Origin: Pseudomonadota bacterium
Lineage (GTDB): Bacteria > Pseudomonadota > Alphaproteobacteria > Rhizobiales > Rhizobiaceae
Assembly (NCBI GenBank): GCA_023451735.1
Contig: JAEXYH010000088.1
Location: 93,042-157,041, forward strand
DNA: 64,000 nucleotides
Direction of reading: 5' to 3'
Part shown: in pieces, positions 16,888 through 26,690 of the stretch
Layout: every line of letters starts with the position of its first letter
Numbering within the stretch: the first letter of the stretch is position 1
Translations under genes and position numbers: made by a program
Notes under the pieces: model-generated
What the model was told of the DNA's origin: nothing
Databases searched by the model: none
What the model saw: the letters and a program-made list of their open reading frames with translations, nothing else

Positions 16888-18360
16888 ATGCAGGTTACCG
16901 AAACGCTCGCTGAAGGGCTGAAGCGCGAAATCAAAGTTGTCATCCCGAAGCAGGAGATGGAAGCACAGCTGAACGTGCGCCTCGCCGACGCGAAGGATAA
17001 GGTCCGCATCAACGGCTTCCGTCCGGGCAAGGTGCCGCTCGCGCATCTTAAGAAGACCTACGGCAAGTCGATCATGGCCGATCTCGTCAACGAGATCATC
17101 CGTGACCGTCCCGGCACGATTCTCTCCGAGCGTGGCGAGAAGTCTGCTACCCAGCCGTCCATCTCGATGACCGAGGATCAGGACGAAGCGGAAAAGATCC
17201 TGTCTGCACAGGCCGATCTCGAGTTCACGCTCTCCTACGAAGTCATTCCGCCGATCGAGCTGAAGTCGACCGACAAGATCACGGTGACCCGTGAAGTCGT
17301 CGAAATCGCCGACGAAGAAGTCAACGAGCAGATCGTCAAGATCGCTGAAAGCGCTCGTACTTTTGAGACCAAGAAGGGCAAGGCCGCCAATGGCGACCGC
17401 GTCACCATGAACTATCTCGGTAAGGTCGATGGCGAAGCCTTCGATGGCGGCGCTGCCGAAGATGCCGAACTGGTTCTCGGCTCCGGTCAGTTCATCCCGG
17501 GCTTTGAAGATCAGCTGGTCGGCGTCAAGGCCGGCGACGAAAAGGTCATCACGGTCACCTTCCCGGAACAGTATCCGGCTGCAAACCTTGCAGGCAAGGA
17601 AGCCACCTTCGACATCACCGTCAAGGACGTTGCAGCTCCGGGCGAAGTCGAAATCAACGACGAACTCGCTTCCAAGCTCGGCATCGAATCGGTTGACCGC
17701 CTGAAGGAAATCGTTCGCGGCCAGATCGAAAGCCAGTACGGCAACCTGACGCGCCAGAAGGTTAAGCGTCAGATTCTCGACCAGCTCGACGAAATGTACC
17801 AGTTCGACACCCCGCAGGGTCTGGTTGACGCCGAGTTCGACAACATCTGGCGCCAGATCAACACCGATCTCGCCCAGTCCGGCAAGACCTTCGAAGACGA
17901 AGACACGACTGAGGAAGAAGCTCGCGCGGAATACCGCAAGCTTGCCGAGCGTCGCGTCCGTCTCGGCCTCGTTCTCTCCGAAATCGGTGAGAAGGCCGGT
18001 GTCGAAGTCACCGAAGAAGAAATGCAGCGCGCGCTTTACGCACAGCTGCAGCAGTTCCCGGGCCAGCAGAAGGAAATCCTCGATTTCTTCCGCAACACGC
18101 CTGGCGCTTCCAACTCGCTGCGCGCCCCGATCTTTGAAGAGAAGGTCATCGACAAGCTGCTCACCGAAGTGAAGGTCACCGACAAGACCGTCACCAAGGA
18201 AGAGCTGATGGCTGACGACGAAGCCGAAGGCGAAGACAAGCCGGCCAAGAAGAAGGCTGCTCCGAAGAAGGCCAAGGCCGAAGCTGCGGAAGGCGAAGAA
18301 GCCGCTCCGAAGAAGAAGGCTGCTCCGAAGAAGAAGGCCGCTGAAGACAGCGCCGAATAA
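16888..18360 (+). CDS. tig: Trigger factor
   Basis: A 490-aa ribosome-bound chaperone and prolyl isomerase. The N-terminal ribosome-docking signature lies in VRINGFRPGKVPLAHLKKTYG, the FKBP-type domain is at about 160-245 (GDRVTMNYLGKVDGEAFDGG), and the helical C-terminal domain ends in a Lys/Ala/Glu-rich tail of about 45 residues with repeated KKAAPKK. The ATG at 16888 follows GAAGG and matches the family start (MQVTETLAEG). Its codon use is strongly biased, as in highly expressed genes. Confidence 0.96.
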   Translation: MQVTETLAEGLKREIKVVIPKQEMEAQLNVRLADAKDKVRINGFRPGKVPLAHLKKTYGKSIMADLVNEIIRDRPGTILSERGEKSATQPSISMTEDQDEAEKILSAQADLEFTLSYEVIPPIELKSTDKITVTREVVEIADEEVNEQIVKIAESARTFETKKGKAANGDRVTMNYLGKVDGEAFDGGAAEDAELVLGSGQFIPGFEDQLVGVKAGDEKVITVTFPEQYPAANLAGKEATFDITVKDVAAPGEVEINDELASKLGIESVDRLKEIVRGQIESQYGNLTRQKVKRQILDQLDEMYQFDTPQGLVDAEFDNIWRQINTDLAQSGKTFEDEDTTEEEARAEYRKLAERRVRLGLVLSEIGEKAGVEVTEEEMQRALYAQLQQFPGQQKEILDFFRNTPGASNSLRAPIFEEKVIDKLLTEVKVTDKTVTKEELMADDEAEGEDKPAKKKAAPKKAKAEAAEGEEAAPKKKAAPKKKAAEDSAE

Positions 18361-18380
18361 TCTTCGCAAAAAATGATTAG

Positions 18381-18413
18381 AAAAGCCGGGTCGGCAACGA
18401 TCCGGCTTTTTTA
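18381..18413 (+). terminator. Terminator after tig
   Basis: AGCCGG (18384-18389) and CCGGCT (18402-18407) form the stem, followed by TTTTTTATT, about 25 bases past the tig stop. Confidence 0.75.
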
Positions 18414-18447
18414 TTGTCTACAACCATCAACTGACGTTTGCCGAGCC

Positions 18448-20070
18448 ATGATCCGTATCGAAAATATCAGCAAGTCGAACAGCCATCGCATTCTCTACAT
18501 CGAGGCGTCCGCTGCGCTCAATCGTGGCGAGAAAATCGGCCTTGTGGGCCCGAACGGCGCCGGCAAGACGACCTTGTTCCGCATGATCACCGGCGGCGAG
18601 ATTCCCGATGAAGGTCAGGTATCGGTCGAGAAGCATGTGACCATCGGTTATTTCAACCAGGATGTCGGCGAAATGTCGGGTGTCAGCGCCGTCACCGAGG
18701 TGATGGACGGGGCAGGGCCGGTGAGCACGGTTGCCGCCGAACTGCGCGAGTTGGAAGCTGCCATGGTCGATCCCGACCGTATCGACGAGATGGACGCCAT
18801 CATCGAGCGTTACGGTGAGGTTCAGGCGCGCTACGAGGAGTTGGACGGCTACGGCCTCGAAAGCCGCGCCCGCGAAGTGCTGGCGGGTCTCTCCTTCAGC
18901 CAGGAAATGATGGACGGCGACGTCGGAAAGCTTTCCGGCGGCTGGAAGATGCGCGTTGCGCTTGCCCGTATTCTTTTGATGCGTCCCGACGTGATGCTGC
19001 TCGACGAACCGTCGAACCATCTCGATCTCGAAAGCCTGATCTGGCTGGAGCAATTCCTGAAAGGTTACGACGGCGCATTGCTGATGACCTCGCATGACCG
19101 CGAGTTTATGAACCGTATCGTCAACAAGATCATCGAGATCGATGCCGGTTCGCTCAATACCTATGCTGGCGACTACGGTTTCTACGAACAGCAGCGGGCC
19201 CAGAACGAAAAGCAGCAGCAGGCGCAGTTCGAGCGCCAGCAGGCGATGCTCGCCAAGGAAATCAAGTTCATCGAGCGCTTCAAGGCGCGCGCATCCCATG
19301 CAGCCCAGGTGCAGAGCCGAGTGAAGAAGCTCGACAAGATCGAGCGCGTCGAGCCGCCGAAGCGGCGCCAGTCTGTTGCCTTCGAATTTCAGGCGCCGCC
19401 GCGTTCGGGAGAAGACGTTGCCAACCTCAAGGGCGTCCACAAGGCTTATGGTACGAGGACGATCTACGACGGGCTGGACTTTTCCATCCGCCGCAAGGAG
19501 CGCTGGTGCATCATGGGTGTGAATGGCGCCGGGAAATCCACGCTTCTGAAGCTGATTGCCGGTTCGGCCGAGCCGGACCATGGATCGGTTGCGATCGGTG
19601 CCAGCGTCAAGATGGGGTATTTCGCCCAGCACGCCATGGATCTTCTCGATGGAGAGCAGACCGTGTTCGAATGGCTGGAGTCGGAATTCCCGCGCGCCGG
19701 CCAAGGTGCTCTGAGAACACTTGCAGGCTGCTTCGGCTTCTCCGGCGACGATGTCGAAAAGAGGTGCCGCGTGCTTTCCGGTGGTGAGAAGGCGCGCCTG
19801 GTCATGGCAGCCATGCTGTTCGATCCGCCGAATTTTCTCGTTCTCGACGAGCCGACCAACCACCTTGATCTCGACACCAAGGAAATGCTGATCAAGGCGC
19901 TGTCCGAATATGAAGGCACGATGCTGTTCGTCAGCCACGACCGCCACTTCCTCTCGGAGCTGTCGAACCGCGTGCTGGAAGTCTCGGCAGAAGGCGTCCA
20001 TCGCTATGACGGCGGCTACCGCGAATATGTCGAGCGAACCGGATATGAGGCTCCGGGTCTGGTTGCCTGA
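18448..20070 (+). CDS. ABC-F family ATPase
   Basis: A 540-aa soluble protein with two ATP-binding cassettes and no membrane domain. The first Walker A is GLVGPNGAGKTT (about residue 30) with signature LSGGWKMR and DEPSNHLDLES. The second is IMGVNGAGKSTL (about 355) with LSGGEKAR and DEPTNHLDLDT. The linker between them (about 230-310) is Gln/Lys/Arg-rich, as in ABC-F proteins that act on ribosomes. The ATG at 18448 matches the family start (MIRIENISKS); an upstream in-frame start at 18373 lies inside the tig terminator and is rejected. Confidence 0.92.
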   Translation: MIRIENISKSNSHRILYIEASAALNRGEKIGLVGPNGAGKTTLFRMITGGEIPDEGQVSVEKHVTIGYFNQDVGEMSGVSAVTEVMDGAGPVSTVAAELRELEAAMVDPDRIDEMDAIIERYGEVQARYEELDGYGLESRAREVLAGLSFSQEMMDGDVGKLSGGWKMRVALARILLMRPDVMLLDEPSNHLDLESLIWLEQFLKGYDGALLMTSHDREFMNRIVNKIIEIDAGSLNTYAGDYGFYEQQRAQNEKQQQAQFERQQAMLAKEIKFIERFKARASHAAQVQSRVKKLDKIERVEPPKRRQSVAFEFQAPPRSGEDVANLKGVHKAYGTRTIYDGLDFSIRRKERWCIMGVNGAGKSTLLKLIAGSAEPDHGSVAIGASVKMGYFAQHAMDLLDGEQTVFEWLESEFPRAGQGALRTLAGCFGFSGDDVEKRCRVLSGGEKARLVMAAMLFDPPNFLVLDEPTNHLDLDTKEMLIKALSEYEGTMLFVSHDRHFLSELSNRVLEVSAEGVHRYDGGYREYVERTGYEAPGLVA

Positions 20071-20204
20071 CGCCGCATCGAGAGCTGCAAGGCAATTGTG
20101 ATCGGCTGTCTGGCCGGTCATTTCTCGGAATGTCTTGACCCTTCGCGCCTTGCGCCTAGCTAGCCCTCTGGAGGCTGGTGAAGGTAAAACGGCGATGTTG
20201 GATT

Positions 20205-20690
20205 ATGAATTTTCAGACACTGCGTTTGCGGGCTTTCGCCCGATTATCGATTTTGAGTGCTTTGCTCAGCGCCTGCACGATCCCGCCGGATACGTCGCGG
20301 GTTGTCGGCGAGAATTCGACGGTGGCGGCCGCGCGGACCGAACTTGTCGGGCTCGACGAAGATGATGTCCGCATGTGTGCCGGGTTCCCAAGCGCAAGCA
20401 GCCCGACATCCGATGGCGGAACCATCTGGGCTTACCGCCGCGACATGCCGCGCGGAAGCTGGAATGTCGTCAATCCGTCCTTCACCCTTTTTGGTGCTAT
20501 ACCCGCGGTCAACACATCGACAAGCAGGGCGTCGGGCGGCAATTGCAGCACGCAATTCCGGTTCTCCGACAGGAAGCTGAAGCAGGTGGAGTTTGCAGGC
20601 GACAACAATACCGCCACCGATATCAACGGGCTTTGCGTCAGCATGATCGACAATTGCGTGATCTATGCCCGGAGCAAGAAAGCCAAATAG
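20205..20690 (+). CDS. Putative lipoprotein, unknown function
   Basis: About 161 aa. A signal sequence ending LSILSALLSAC suggests a lipoprotein. The body includes DEDDVRMCAGFPS near the N-terminus and DNNTATDINGLCVSMIDNC near the end, giving several cysteines. No function recognised. The start is uncertain: ATG 20205 gives a normal signal peptide, while a GTG at 20178 close behind GGAGG would add nine residues. Confidence 0.7.
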   Translation: MNFQTLRLRAFARLSILSALLSACTIPPDTSRVVGENSTVAAARTELVGLDEDDVRMCAGFPSASSPTSDGGTIWAYRRDMPRGSWNVVNPSFTLFGAIPAVNTSTSRASGGNCSTQFRFSDRKLKQVEFAGDNNTATDINGLCVSMIDNCVIYARSKKAK

Positions 20691-20755
20691 CTTCGTCGCA
20701 TGTGCCGGATGGAAAAAGGCCGCGCAGTGCGCGGCTCTCCAAGTGCTTGAACACC

Positions 20756-21133
20756 TTAGCGGCAGACGCGAATCGATTCCATGTGCCATCCACCATTATA
20801 GGCGTTGGGTACCTGCCGATCTTCGAACCAGCAGCGCGGCGGAGGTGGTGGTGGTTCGACATAGCGAGGACCACCGCTATTGGCCAAAGCGCCGCCGATC
20901 AGGCCTCCGACAATGCCGGCTGCGAGGCCGCCGGCAATGACCTTTCCCGTATTGTCGTGATGGCGTCGGTGGTGACGATCACGATCACGATCCCAACGTG
21001 GTGGCGGAGGTCCGCGGTGGTCCCAGCGCGGCGGAGGCCCGTCGCGCCATTGCGCCATGGCGGTTCCCGCAGGCGTCATTGCTGCGCTTGTGAGGATGGC
21101 GAGCGACAATGCAGAAAGGATGATCTTCTTCAT
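20756..21133 (-). CDS. Exported glycine-zipper protein, unknown function
   Basis: A 125-aa protein with a clear signal peptide (MKKIILSALSLAILTSAAM). A region rich in Arg, His, Trp, Pro and Asp follows, then a glycine-zipper helix (VIAGGLAAGIVGGLIGGALA, about residues 65-84), a proline run and a C-terminal segment with two cysteines. Such proteins lie in the rhizobial envelope; the zipper may self-associate in membrane. Single-gene unit on the - strand. Confidence 0.75.
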   Translation of the reverse strand: MKKIILSALSLAILTSAAMTPAGTAMAQWRDGPPPRWDHRGPPPPRWDRDRDRHHRRHHDNTGKVIAGGLAAGIVGGLIGGALANSGGPRYVEPPPPPPRCWFEDRQVPNAYNGGWHMESIRVCR

Positions 21134-21303
21134 CGATATATTCCCTGGGCGCCAGCATTTCCGGCGCTTCGATTCCAGACCATGCGCCGTTTCAGATTAA
21201 CGGATCTTGAATGAACCTGCTTCCGCGTGCCGACGGTTGGCAGGTCTGCCGGTGGCCTGCGAGATCGTGTTTCGCCATCTATTGTTCCGACTGGGTTCCT
21301 CCG

Positions 21304-21939
21304 TCAGTTCTTCGCTGCGGCCTCCATGTCGGCTGCAGCCTGATCGTCCTTGCTGCTCGCGCGCTGATAGGCGTCGCGAAGGGCAAGGCGACCGAAATAC
21401 TGCTCGAAGGCAGGCCGCTTCTCGATCGAGCCGAATTGCAGCCCCCAACCGATTTGCGAACCGACATAAACATCCGCGGCGCTGAATTTTTCGCCGGCTA
21501 TGTAGGAATTGCTGCGCACGGCGAGTTCAAGTGCGTCCATCACATCGCCATAGCTGCCGTAACCGATCATGCGCTCCCGGCCGACCGGAACTTCAAAGCC
21601 GAGCGCCTTGTTGCTGACGGCAGATTCCAGCGGACCGGCGGTAAAAAACATCCAGCGGTAATAGTCGGCGCGGTCAGCAGGCGAGGGCGCCAGGCCCGCC
21701 TGTGGAAATGCATCGGCAAGATAGGCGCAGATAGCGGCACATTCCGTTACGGTCCTCTTGCCATGAACGATCGTCGGCACCTTGCCCATCGGATTGACGG
21801 CCTTGTAGCTCTCGTTTTTCATGGTCGTGCCGAATTGCAGAATTTCCGTCCGGTAAGGAACGCCGACTTCCTCCAGCATCCAGCGGGCGATGCGGCCGCG
21901 CGACATCGGGTTGGTGTAGAATAGGATTTCATCTGCCAT
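21304..21939 (-). CDS. Glutathione S-transferase family protein
   Basis: A 211-aa cytoplasmic protein with an N-terminal thioredoxin-like domain (EILFYTNPMSRGRIARWML; cis-Pro in MGKVPTIVHG; TECAAICAYLAD for glutathione binding) and a C-terminal helical domain. Conjugates glutathione to electrophiles or acts in stress metabolism; the substrate cannot be told from sequence. Located alone between two other - strand genes. Confidence 0.88.
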   Translation of the reverse strand: MADEILFYTNPMSRGRIARWMLEEVGVPYRTEILQFGTTMKNESYKAVNPMGKVPTIVHGKRTVTECAAICAYLADAFPQAGLAPSPADRADYYRWMFFTAGPLESAVSNKALGFEVPVGRERMIGYGSYGDVMDALELAVRSNSYIAGEKFSAADVYVGSQIGWGLQFGSIEKRPAFEQYFGRLALRDAYQRASSKDDQAAADMEAAAKN

Positions 21940-22030
21940 CCGTTATCCTCCTGCTGCCGCCAGTATTTTGGAGTGTGCGGCGAAACAATCATGGTTGGGC
22001 TAGGATTTGCTCGATGAGCTATCGGGTCGC

Positions 22031-22486
22031 CTATAGTGGCTTGCGATACTGGATGAAGCCTGGCGCCACGGCGACCCGGTCATAGAGTCGGCGCGCTGCG
22101 TCATTCTTTTCCTGCGTCAGCCAATAGAGGCGCCCGGCGTTTTTATCGCGCGCCAGAAGCGCGACCTTTTCGATCAGCGCTTCGCCGACACCTCGCCCCC
22201 GCTGGCTGTCATCGACATAGAGGTCCTGCAGATAGCATGTCGTATCGGGCAGCCAGGTCGAGCGGTGGAAGAGCGCATGCACGATGCCGACCAGCTTGCC
22301 CTCATCAAAGGCGCCAAGTACATGCATCGGCTCCGCCGGATCGTGAAAGCGCGTCCATGTGATGTCGTACTGCTCTTTCGGCAGTTCCGATTCGTAGAAA
22401 CTTATATAAGCCTCGAACAGGGGCTGCCACGCCTCGCGGTCGGATGGTGCCAGTGGGCGGATTTCGACGGGACGGTTGGCGGACAT
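22031..22486 (-). CDS. GNAT family N-acetyltransferase
   Basis: A 151-aa GCN5-related acetyltransferase. The acetyl-CoA loop reads LYVDDSQRGRGVGEALIEKV (about residues 93-112), followed by YWLTQEKNDAARRLYDRVA. The substrate is unknown. The ATG at 22486 has GAGGAGG upstream, preferred to an in-frame start 18 bases earlier. Confidence 0.87.
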   Translation of the reverse strand: MSANRPVEIRPLAPSDREAWQPLFEAYISFYESELPKEQYDITWTRFHDPAEPMHVLGAFDEGKLVGIVHALFHRSTWLPDTTCYLQDLYVDDSQRGRGVGEALIEKVALLARDKNAGRLYWLTQEKNDAARRLYDRVAVAPGFIQYRKPL

Positions 22487-22502
22487 GCTTGAGCCTCCTC
22501 GC

Positions 22503-22532
22503 AAAAGAAAACGGCGGGGAAAACCCCGCCGT
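22503..22532 (-). terminator. Terminator of icd
   Basis: On the - strand ACGGCGGGG / CCCCGCCGT (22524-22532 and 22511-22519) form a 9-bp stem with a TTTT loop, followed by TTTCTTTT. It lies 25 bases after the icd stop. Confidence 0.85.
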
Positions 22533-22557
22533 TCAAATCTAATCCGAAGATTGTGGC

Positions 22558-23769
22558 TTACGCCATCGCCTTCTTGAGGTTTTCGTCAATCTTGTCGAGG
22601 AAGGCGGTGGTCGACAGCCAAGGCTGATCCGGGCCGATGAGCAGCGCCAGGTCCTTGGTCATGAAGCCGGCTTCGACCGTGTCGATGCAGACCTTTTCGA
22701 GCGTGTCGGCAAACTTCGTAAGTTCGGCATTGCCGTCGAGCTTCGCACGGTGTGCGAGACCACGGGTCCAGGCGAAGATCGAGGCGATCGAGTTGGTCGA
22801 CGTTTCCTGGCCCTTCTGGTGCTGGCGATAGTGACGGGTCACCGTGCCGTGCGCGGCTTCGGCTTCGACCGTCTTGCCATCCGGCGTCATCAGGACCGAG
22901 GTCATCAGGCCGAGCGAGCCAAAGCCCTGCGCAACGATGTCCGACTGGACGTCGCCGTCGTAGTTCTTGCAGGCCCAGACATAACCGCCGGACCACTTGA
23001 GAGCGGAAGCGACCATGTCGTCGATCAGGCGGTGTTCGTACCAGATCTTGGCAGCGTCGTACTGTTCCTTGAACTCGGCGTCGAAGATTTCCTGGAACAG
23101 ATCCTTGAACCGGCCGTCATAGGCCTTGAGGATAGTGTTCTTGGTCGACAGGTAGCAGGGAACGCCGCGCTGCAGGGCGTAGTTGAACGAAGCGCGGGCG
23201 AAATCGCGGATCGAGTCGTCGAGGTTGTACATTGCCATCGCAACGCCCGAGGACGGAGCGTCGAAGACGTCGTGCTCGATCGTCTGGCCGTCGTCGCCGA
23301 CGAACTTGATCGACAGCTTGCCCTTGCCCGGGAACTTGAAGTCGGTTGCGCGATACTGGTCGCCGAAAGCGTGACGGCCGACGATGATCGGCTTGGTCCA
23401 GCCCGGAACCAGGCGCGGCACGTTCTGCATGATGATCGGCTCGCGGAAGATGACGCCGCCAAGGATGTTGCGGATCGTGCCGTTCGGGCTCTTCCACATC
23501 TTCTTCAGCTTGAATTCTTCAACGCGGGCTTCGTCCGGCGTGATGGTGGCGCATTTGATGCCGACGCCGTGCTTCTTGATGGCGTTGGCAGCATCGATCG
23601 TCACTTGGTCGTCGGTGGCATCGCGGTTCTCGACCGAAAGATCGTAATATTCGATGTCGAGATCGAGATAGGGCAGGATCAGCTTGTCCTTGATCAGCTG
23701 CCAGATGATGCGGGTCATCTCGTCGCCGTCGAGATCGACGACCGGGTTGGCTACCTTGATCTTCTGCAT
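22558..23769 (-). CDS. icd: NADP-dependent isocitrate dehydrogenase
   Basis: A 403-aa TCA-cycle enzyme converting isocitrate to 2-oxoglutarate with NADPH formation. The N-terminus (KVANPVVDLDGDEMTRIIW) and overall sequence are of the homodimeric eukaryote-mitochondrial type common in Rhizobiales, not the E. coli type. Substrate and metal residues lie in SPNGTIRNILGG and in DDMVASALKWSGGYVWACKNYDGDVQSD. The ATG at 23769 has AGGAAG upstream. Confidence 0.95.
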   Translation of the reverse strand: MQKIKVANPVVDLDGDEMTRIIWQLIKDKLILPYLDLDIEYYDLSVENRDATDDQVTIDAANAIKKHGVGIKCATITPDEARVEEFKLKKMWKSPNGTIRNILGGVIFREPIIMQNVPRLVPGWTKPIIVGRHAFGDQYRATDFKFPGKGKLSIKFVGDDGQTIEHDVFDAPSSGVAMAMYNLDDSIRDFARASFNYALQRGVPCYLSTKNTILKAYDGRFKDLFQEIFDAEFKEQYDAAKIWYEHRLIDDMVASALKWSGGYVWACKNYDGDVQSDIVAQGFGSLGLMTSVLMTPDGKTVEAEAAHGTVTRHYRQHQKGQETSTNSIASIFAWTRGLAHRAKLDGNAELTKFADTLEKVCIDTVEAGFMTKDLALLIGPDQPWLSTTAFLDKIDENLKKAMA

Positions 23770-23997
23770 GGACTTCCTCTTGTCGTGGGTGGGCCGAAAC
23801 GGCCCCGAATGGATCAACGGGTTGCGCTATAACATCGCAGGAGAAGCGTGCAAAGCCGTGAGACCGCCATTGAGGGCTTTTCTGTGAGATTTCAACGCAG
23901 GGCCTTTCCGGCGTTGAAAAACAGCAAGAATGGTCATTGCCAAATATCGGCTCAAGGGTAATGTCCGCGCAAATCGCCTCGAATACGGATCACCACC

Positions 23998-24528
23998 ATG
24001 CGAACTCTGCCGCTCGCTCTTGCTCTGTCGCTTTTATCCACGGTCTCGTTGGCGGCTGATCCCGCGGACCCGGTCAAGGAGGTGATGAAGATCACCGAGG
24101 ATAACTGGAACAGCAACGACAGCGACTGGAAGTTCATCTTCGATCCGGAGCCGCTGGCCCGTCTGTTCAGCAAACGCTTCCAGACAGCTTACGCCGATGC
24201 GGCCAAACATCCGGCCTATGAAACGGAAAACAATCAGCCGGGTGATCCGTTCGGTTATGATGTCGTTACCGCCTCGCAGGACGGTTGCCCTCTGCAGGAT
24301 GTCGTCATTGCGCCGGGTGTGGCGGCCAATGGGAAAACCGATTTCAAGGTCACGTTCAAGCAGTGGACCTGCATCGACGACGCCGATCTGAAGGATAGTC
24401 TTTCGGAAGTGCGTTTCGACGTGGTCGAGGAAGACGGCAAACCTGTTATCGACGATATCCATCGCGTAGCCGACGGCGAAAGTGATTCCGTCATCGAGGA
24501 AATGCAGTCGATCGCCAAGGGGGAGTGA
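23998..24528 (+). CDS. Secreted protein, unknown function
   Basis: A 176-aa protein with a cleavable signal peptide (MRTLPLALALSLLSTVSLAA). The mature part is acidic, with SDWKFIFDPEPLARLFSKRF and two cysteines about 30 residues apart (DGCPLQD and WTCIDD) that could pair in the periplasm. I recognise no catalytic motif. The next gene begins 46 bases later on the same strand. Confidence 0.72.
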   Translation: MRTLPLALALSLLSTVSLAADPADPVKEVMKITEDNWNSNDSDWKFIFDPEPLARLFSKRFQTAYADAAKHPAYETENNQPGDPFGYDVVTASQDGCPLQDVVIAPGVAANGKTDFKVTFKQWTCIDDADLKDSLSEVRFDVVEEDGKPVIDDIHRVADGESDSVIEEMQSIAKGE

Positions 24529-24573
24529 TGCCCGACGCGACCCAGGCAGATCTGCCCCGTTCTGCCTTCTTGA

Positions 24574-26628
24574 ATGTCCGTGCCCTTCGGATCGATCATG
24601 CCGACGGTTAAGCTGCGGCGGTTGGCTGCAACATATATTGATCGTCTGCTGGCCCATGACCCGGCCTTGTCCCGGGCAAAGATGGGAGCGCGCGTAACGC
24701 TCACCATTCTGGCCTCGACCATCACCCTTATTGCTGTCCATCTGGCGGTGACGCCGCTGCCGTCGATTTCCTACGCACTGGCCATTGTGCTTTCGATCGA
24801 GGGTGGCGTCGCCGTGAAGGACAAGACATCGCGCGACCAGTTGACGACGCGCCTGATGGGCTGTGCCGCAAGCCTTTTCTGCATCACGCTTGCGGCTGCG
24901 CTGGAGCCTTACCGGATTGTCGCCGACCTGACATTCCTGTGCGTGATTTTCGCTGCGAGCCTGGCGCGCGTTTTTGGACCGCGCGGTTTCGCGGTCGGCA
25001 TGTTCGCTTTCATTTCCTATTTCATCGGCGCCTATTTGCGCCCGACACTGGCTGAACTGCCGCTCGCAGCATTGGGGCCGCTTTTCGCCGTTGCCTTTGG
25101 TCACCTGATCCGAAAATACCTGCTCGTCGACGATTGGCGCCGCGATCTATCCAAAAGCATTCGGGCGATAGAGCGCCGTGTATCGGATATTCTCCAGCGC
25201 CTTGCTCAGCTGTCCAGAACCGGAACCCTGACGGACAAGGACCGTCTCGAGTTACGCCAGATGGAGGAGCAGTTGAAAGACGTGGTCCTGATGGCGGAAG
25301 GGCTGCTCCCACGCGATCCCGACGGCTCCATGCCAAGCGGAGATGGACCGGTCACGGCGGTCTCGATAGCCATTTTCGACCTTCATCTGGCGGCCGAAAG
25401 CGTGATCGTGCAATCACTCGGGGCTTTGGCGCCCGCATTGCTGTTCGACGCGGTGCTCAAAGGCTATGCGACCGAGGCGCAAAAAATCGCCGACGATCCG
25501 GACATTGCAGGAACCGACGAGCGGACCAAGCAGAGCGTTCATGCGCTGTTATGGCTGCAGCGGGCTTCAACGGGTCTGCGCGAGGCAACCAATAACCGAG
25601 CTTTCCAGCAACTGATGGCTTTTGGCGAGGTGCCTCAGGCCAAGCCATCCATGAAGCCGGATTTTTCCTGGAAGAATCCGCTCGTCCGAGCTGCGGTTCA
25701 GATCACGATCGCCTCCGGCATCGCGATGATTTTCGGATTGCTTTTATCTCGTGATCGTTGGTTTTGGGCGGTGCTGACAGCATTCCTGGTGTTCAATAAC
25801 ACCCGCTCACGTGGCGATGCGGCACTGCGGGCGGTTCAGCGATCGGTCGGCACGCTGATCGGCGTTGCCATCGGCCTTGCCTTGGCGACACTTCTTGCCG
25901 GCCATATGGCGGCAACCGTCGTGCTTGCTGCCGTCTGCGTGTTTCTGGCCTTCTATTTCCTGCAGGTTTCCTACGCGCTTTTAAGCTTCTTCGTCACCAT
26001 CGTTCTTTGTCTCGTTTACGGACTGATAGGCCAGCTGACGTTCGACGTTCTGCTGCTGCGCCTGGAAGAAACGGTGATCGGTTCGGTGGCGGGCATGTTC
26101 GTCGCTTTCGTCATCTTTCCCTCCTCCACCCGCTCTACCGTCGAACTGGCGCTTGCCCGTTGGTATGACGCGCTTGGACAATTGCTGGAAGCGGTGAGCA
26201 ACGGCGAGGAGCGCTACAAGCTGATCGAATTGTCGAACCGGCTTGATGAGGCCTATCGGGACCTGACCGTCGCCGCACGGCCCCTGGGCAGCGCGTGGTC
26301 GCTGGTCACGCGCCCGGGGCCGATCCGGCAGACATTGGCTGTGTTTCTGGCGTCGTCCTATTGGGCACGCACTCTGGCGCGGGATTTTGCCAATACCGAA
26401 AACCGGGACACCTCTGAAATCCGTCGCGCGATCGACGAGGCCAGGCGGGCGCTTGAGAAAGCAGCCGTAAGGAAAGCGGATTGTTTCTCCAACAAGATGT
26501 CGGGGCATGTTGCGGCCGGCACCCATCTGGCAGCTCCCGGGCAGGGCGTGGCGCATGGGGCAGATATGGTCGCCAATCTGCTGAACCGTCTTTATCCAGC
26601 CGCCGCCGACACGCAAAAGAGCCAATAA
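24574..26628 (+). CDS. FUSC-family inner-membrane transporter
   Basis: A 684-aa protein with two blocks of about five to six membrane helices (about residues 35-170 and 370-520), each followed by a cytoplasmic helical region. This is the layout of fusaric-acid-resistance/AaeB-type exporters. Seen: RDRWFWAVLTAFLVFNN and VGTLIGVAIGLALATLL in the second block. These pumps export aromatic acids or related compounds, often with a membrane-fusion partner, none of which is adjacent. The start is uncertain: ATG 24574 or ATG 24598. Confidence 0.82.
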   Translation: MSVPFGSIMPTVKLRRLAATYIDRLLAHDPALSRAKMGARVTLTILASTITLIAVHLAVTPLPSISYALAIVLSIEGGVAVKDKTSRDQLTTRLMGCAASLFCITLAAALEPYRIVADLTFLCVIFAASLARVFGPRGFAVGMFAFISYFIGAYLRPTLAELPLAALGPLFAVAFGHLIRKYLLVDDWRRDLSKSIRAIERRVSDILQRLAQLSRTGTLTDKDRLELRQMEEQLKDVVLMAEGLLPRDPDGSMPSGDGPVTAVSIAIFDLHLAAESVIVQSLGALAPALLFDAVLKGYATEAQKIADDPDIAGTDERTKQSVHALLWLQRASTGLREATNNRAFQQLMAFGEVPQAKPSMKPDFSWKNPLVRAAVQITIASGIAMIFGLLLSRDRWFWAVLTAFLVFNNTRSRGDAALRAVQRSVGTLIGVAIGLALATLLAGHMAATVVLAAVCVFLAFYFLQVSYALLSFFVTIVLCLVYGLIGQLTFDVLLLRLEETVIGSVAGMFVAFVIFPSSTRSTVELALARWYDALGQLLEAVSNGEERYKLIELSNRLDEAYRDLTVAARPLGSAWSLVTRPGPIRQTLAVFLASSYWARTLARDFANTENRDTSEIRRAIDEARRALEKAAVRKADCFSNKMSGHVAAGTHLAAPGQGVAHGADMVANLLNRLYPAAADTQKSQ

Positions 26629-26690
26629 CCAGCTTGCCGTTGTTGCCCGAGGGGGGTATTTCCCGCCGTCAAGAACAAGCGGAAACGAAT

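Noticed and set aside
18427..20121. 564-codon - strand frame opposite the ABC-F gene
   Set aside because: Antisense shadow with no recognisable domain; the + strand gene has all ABC motifs.
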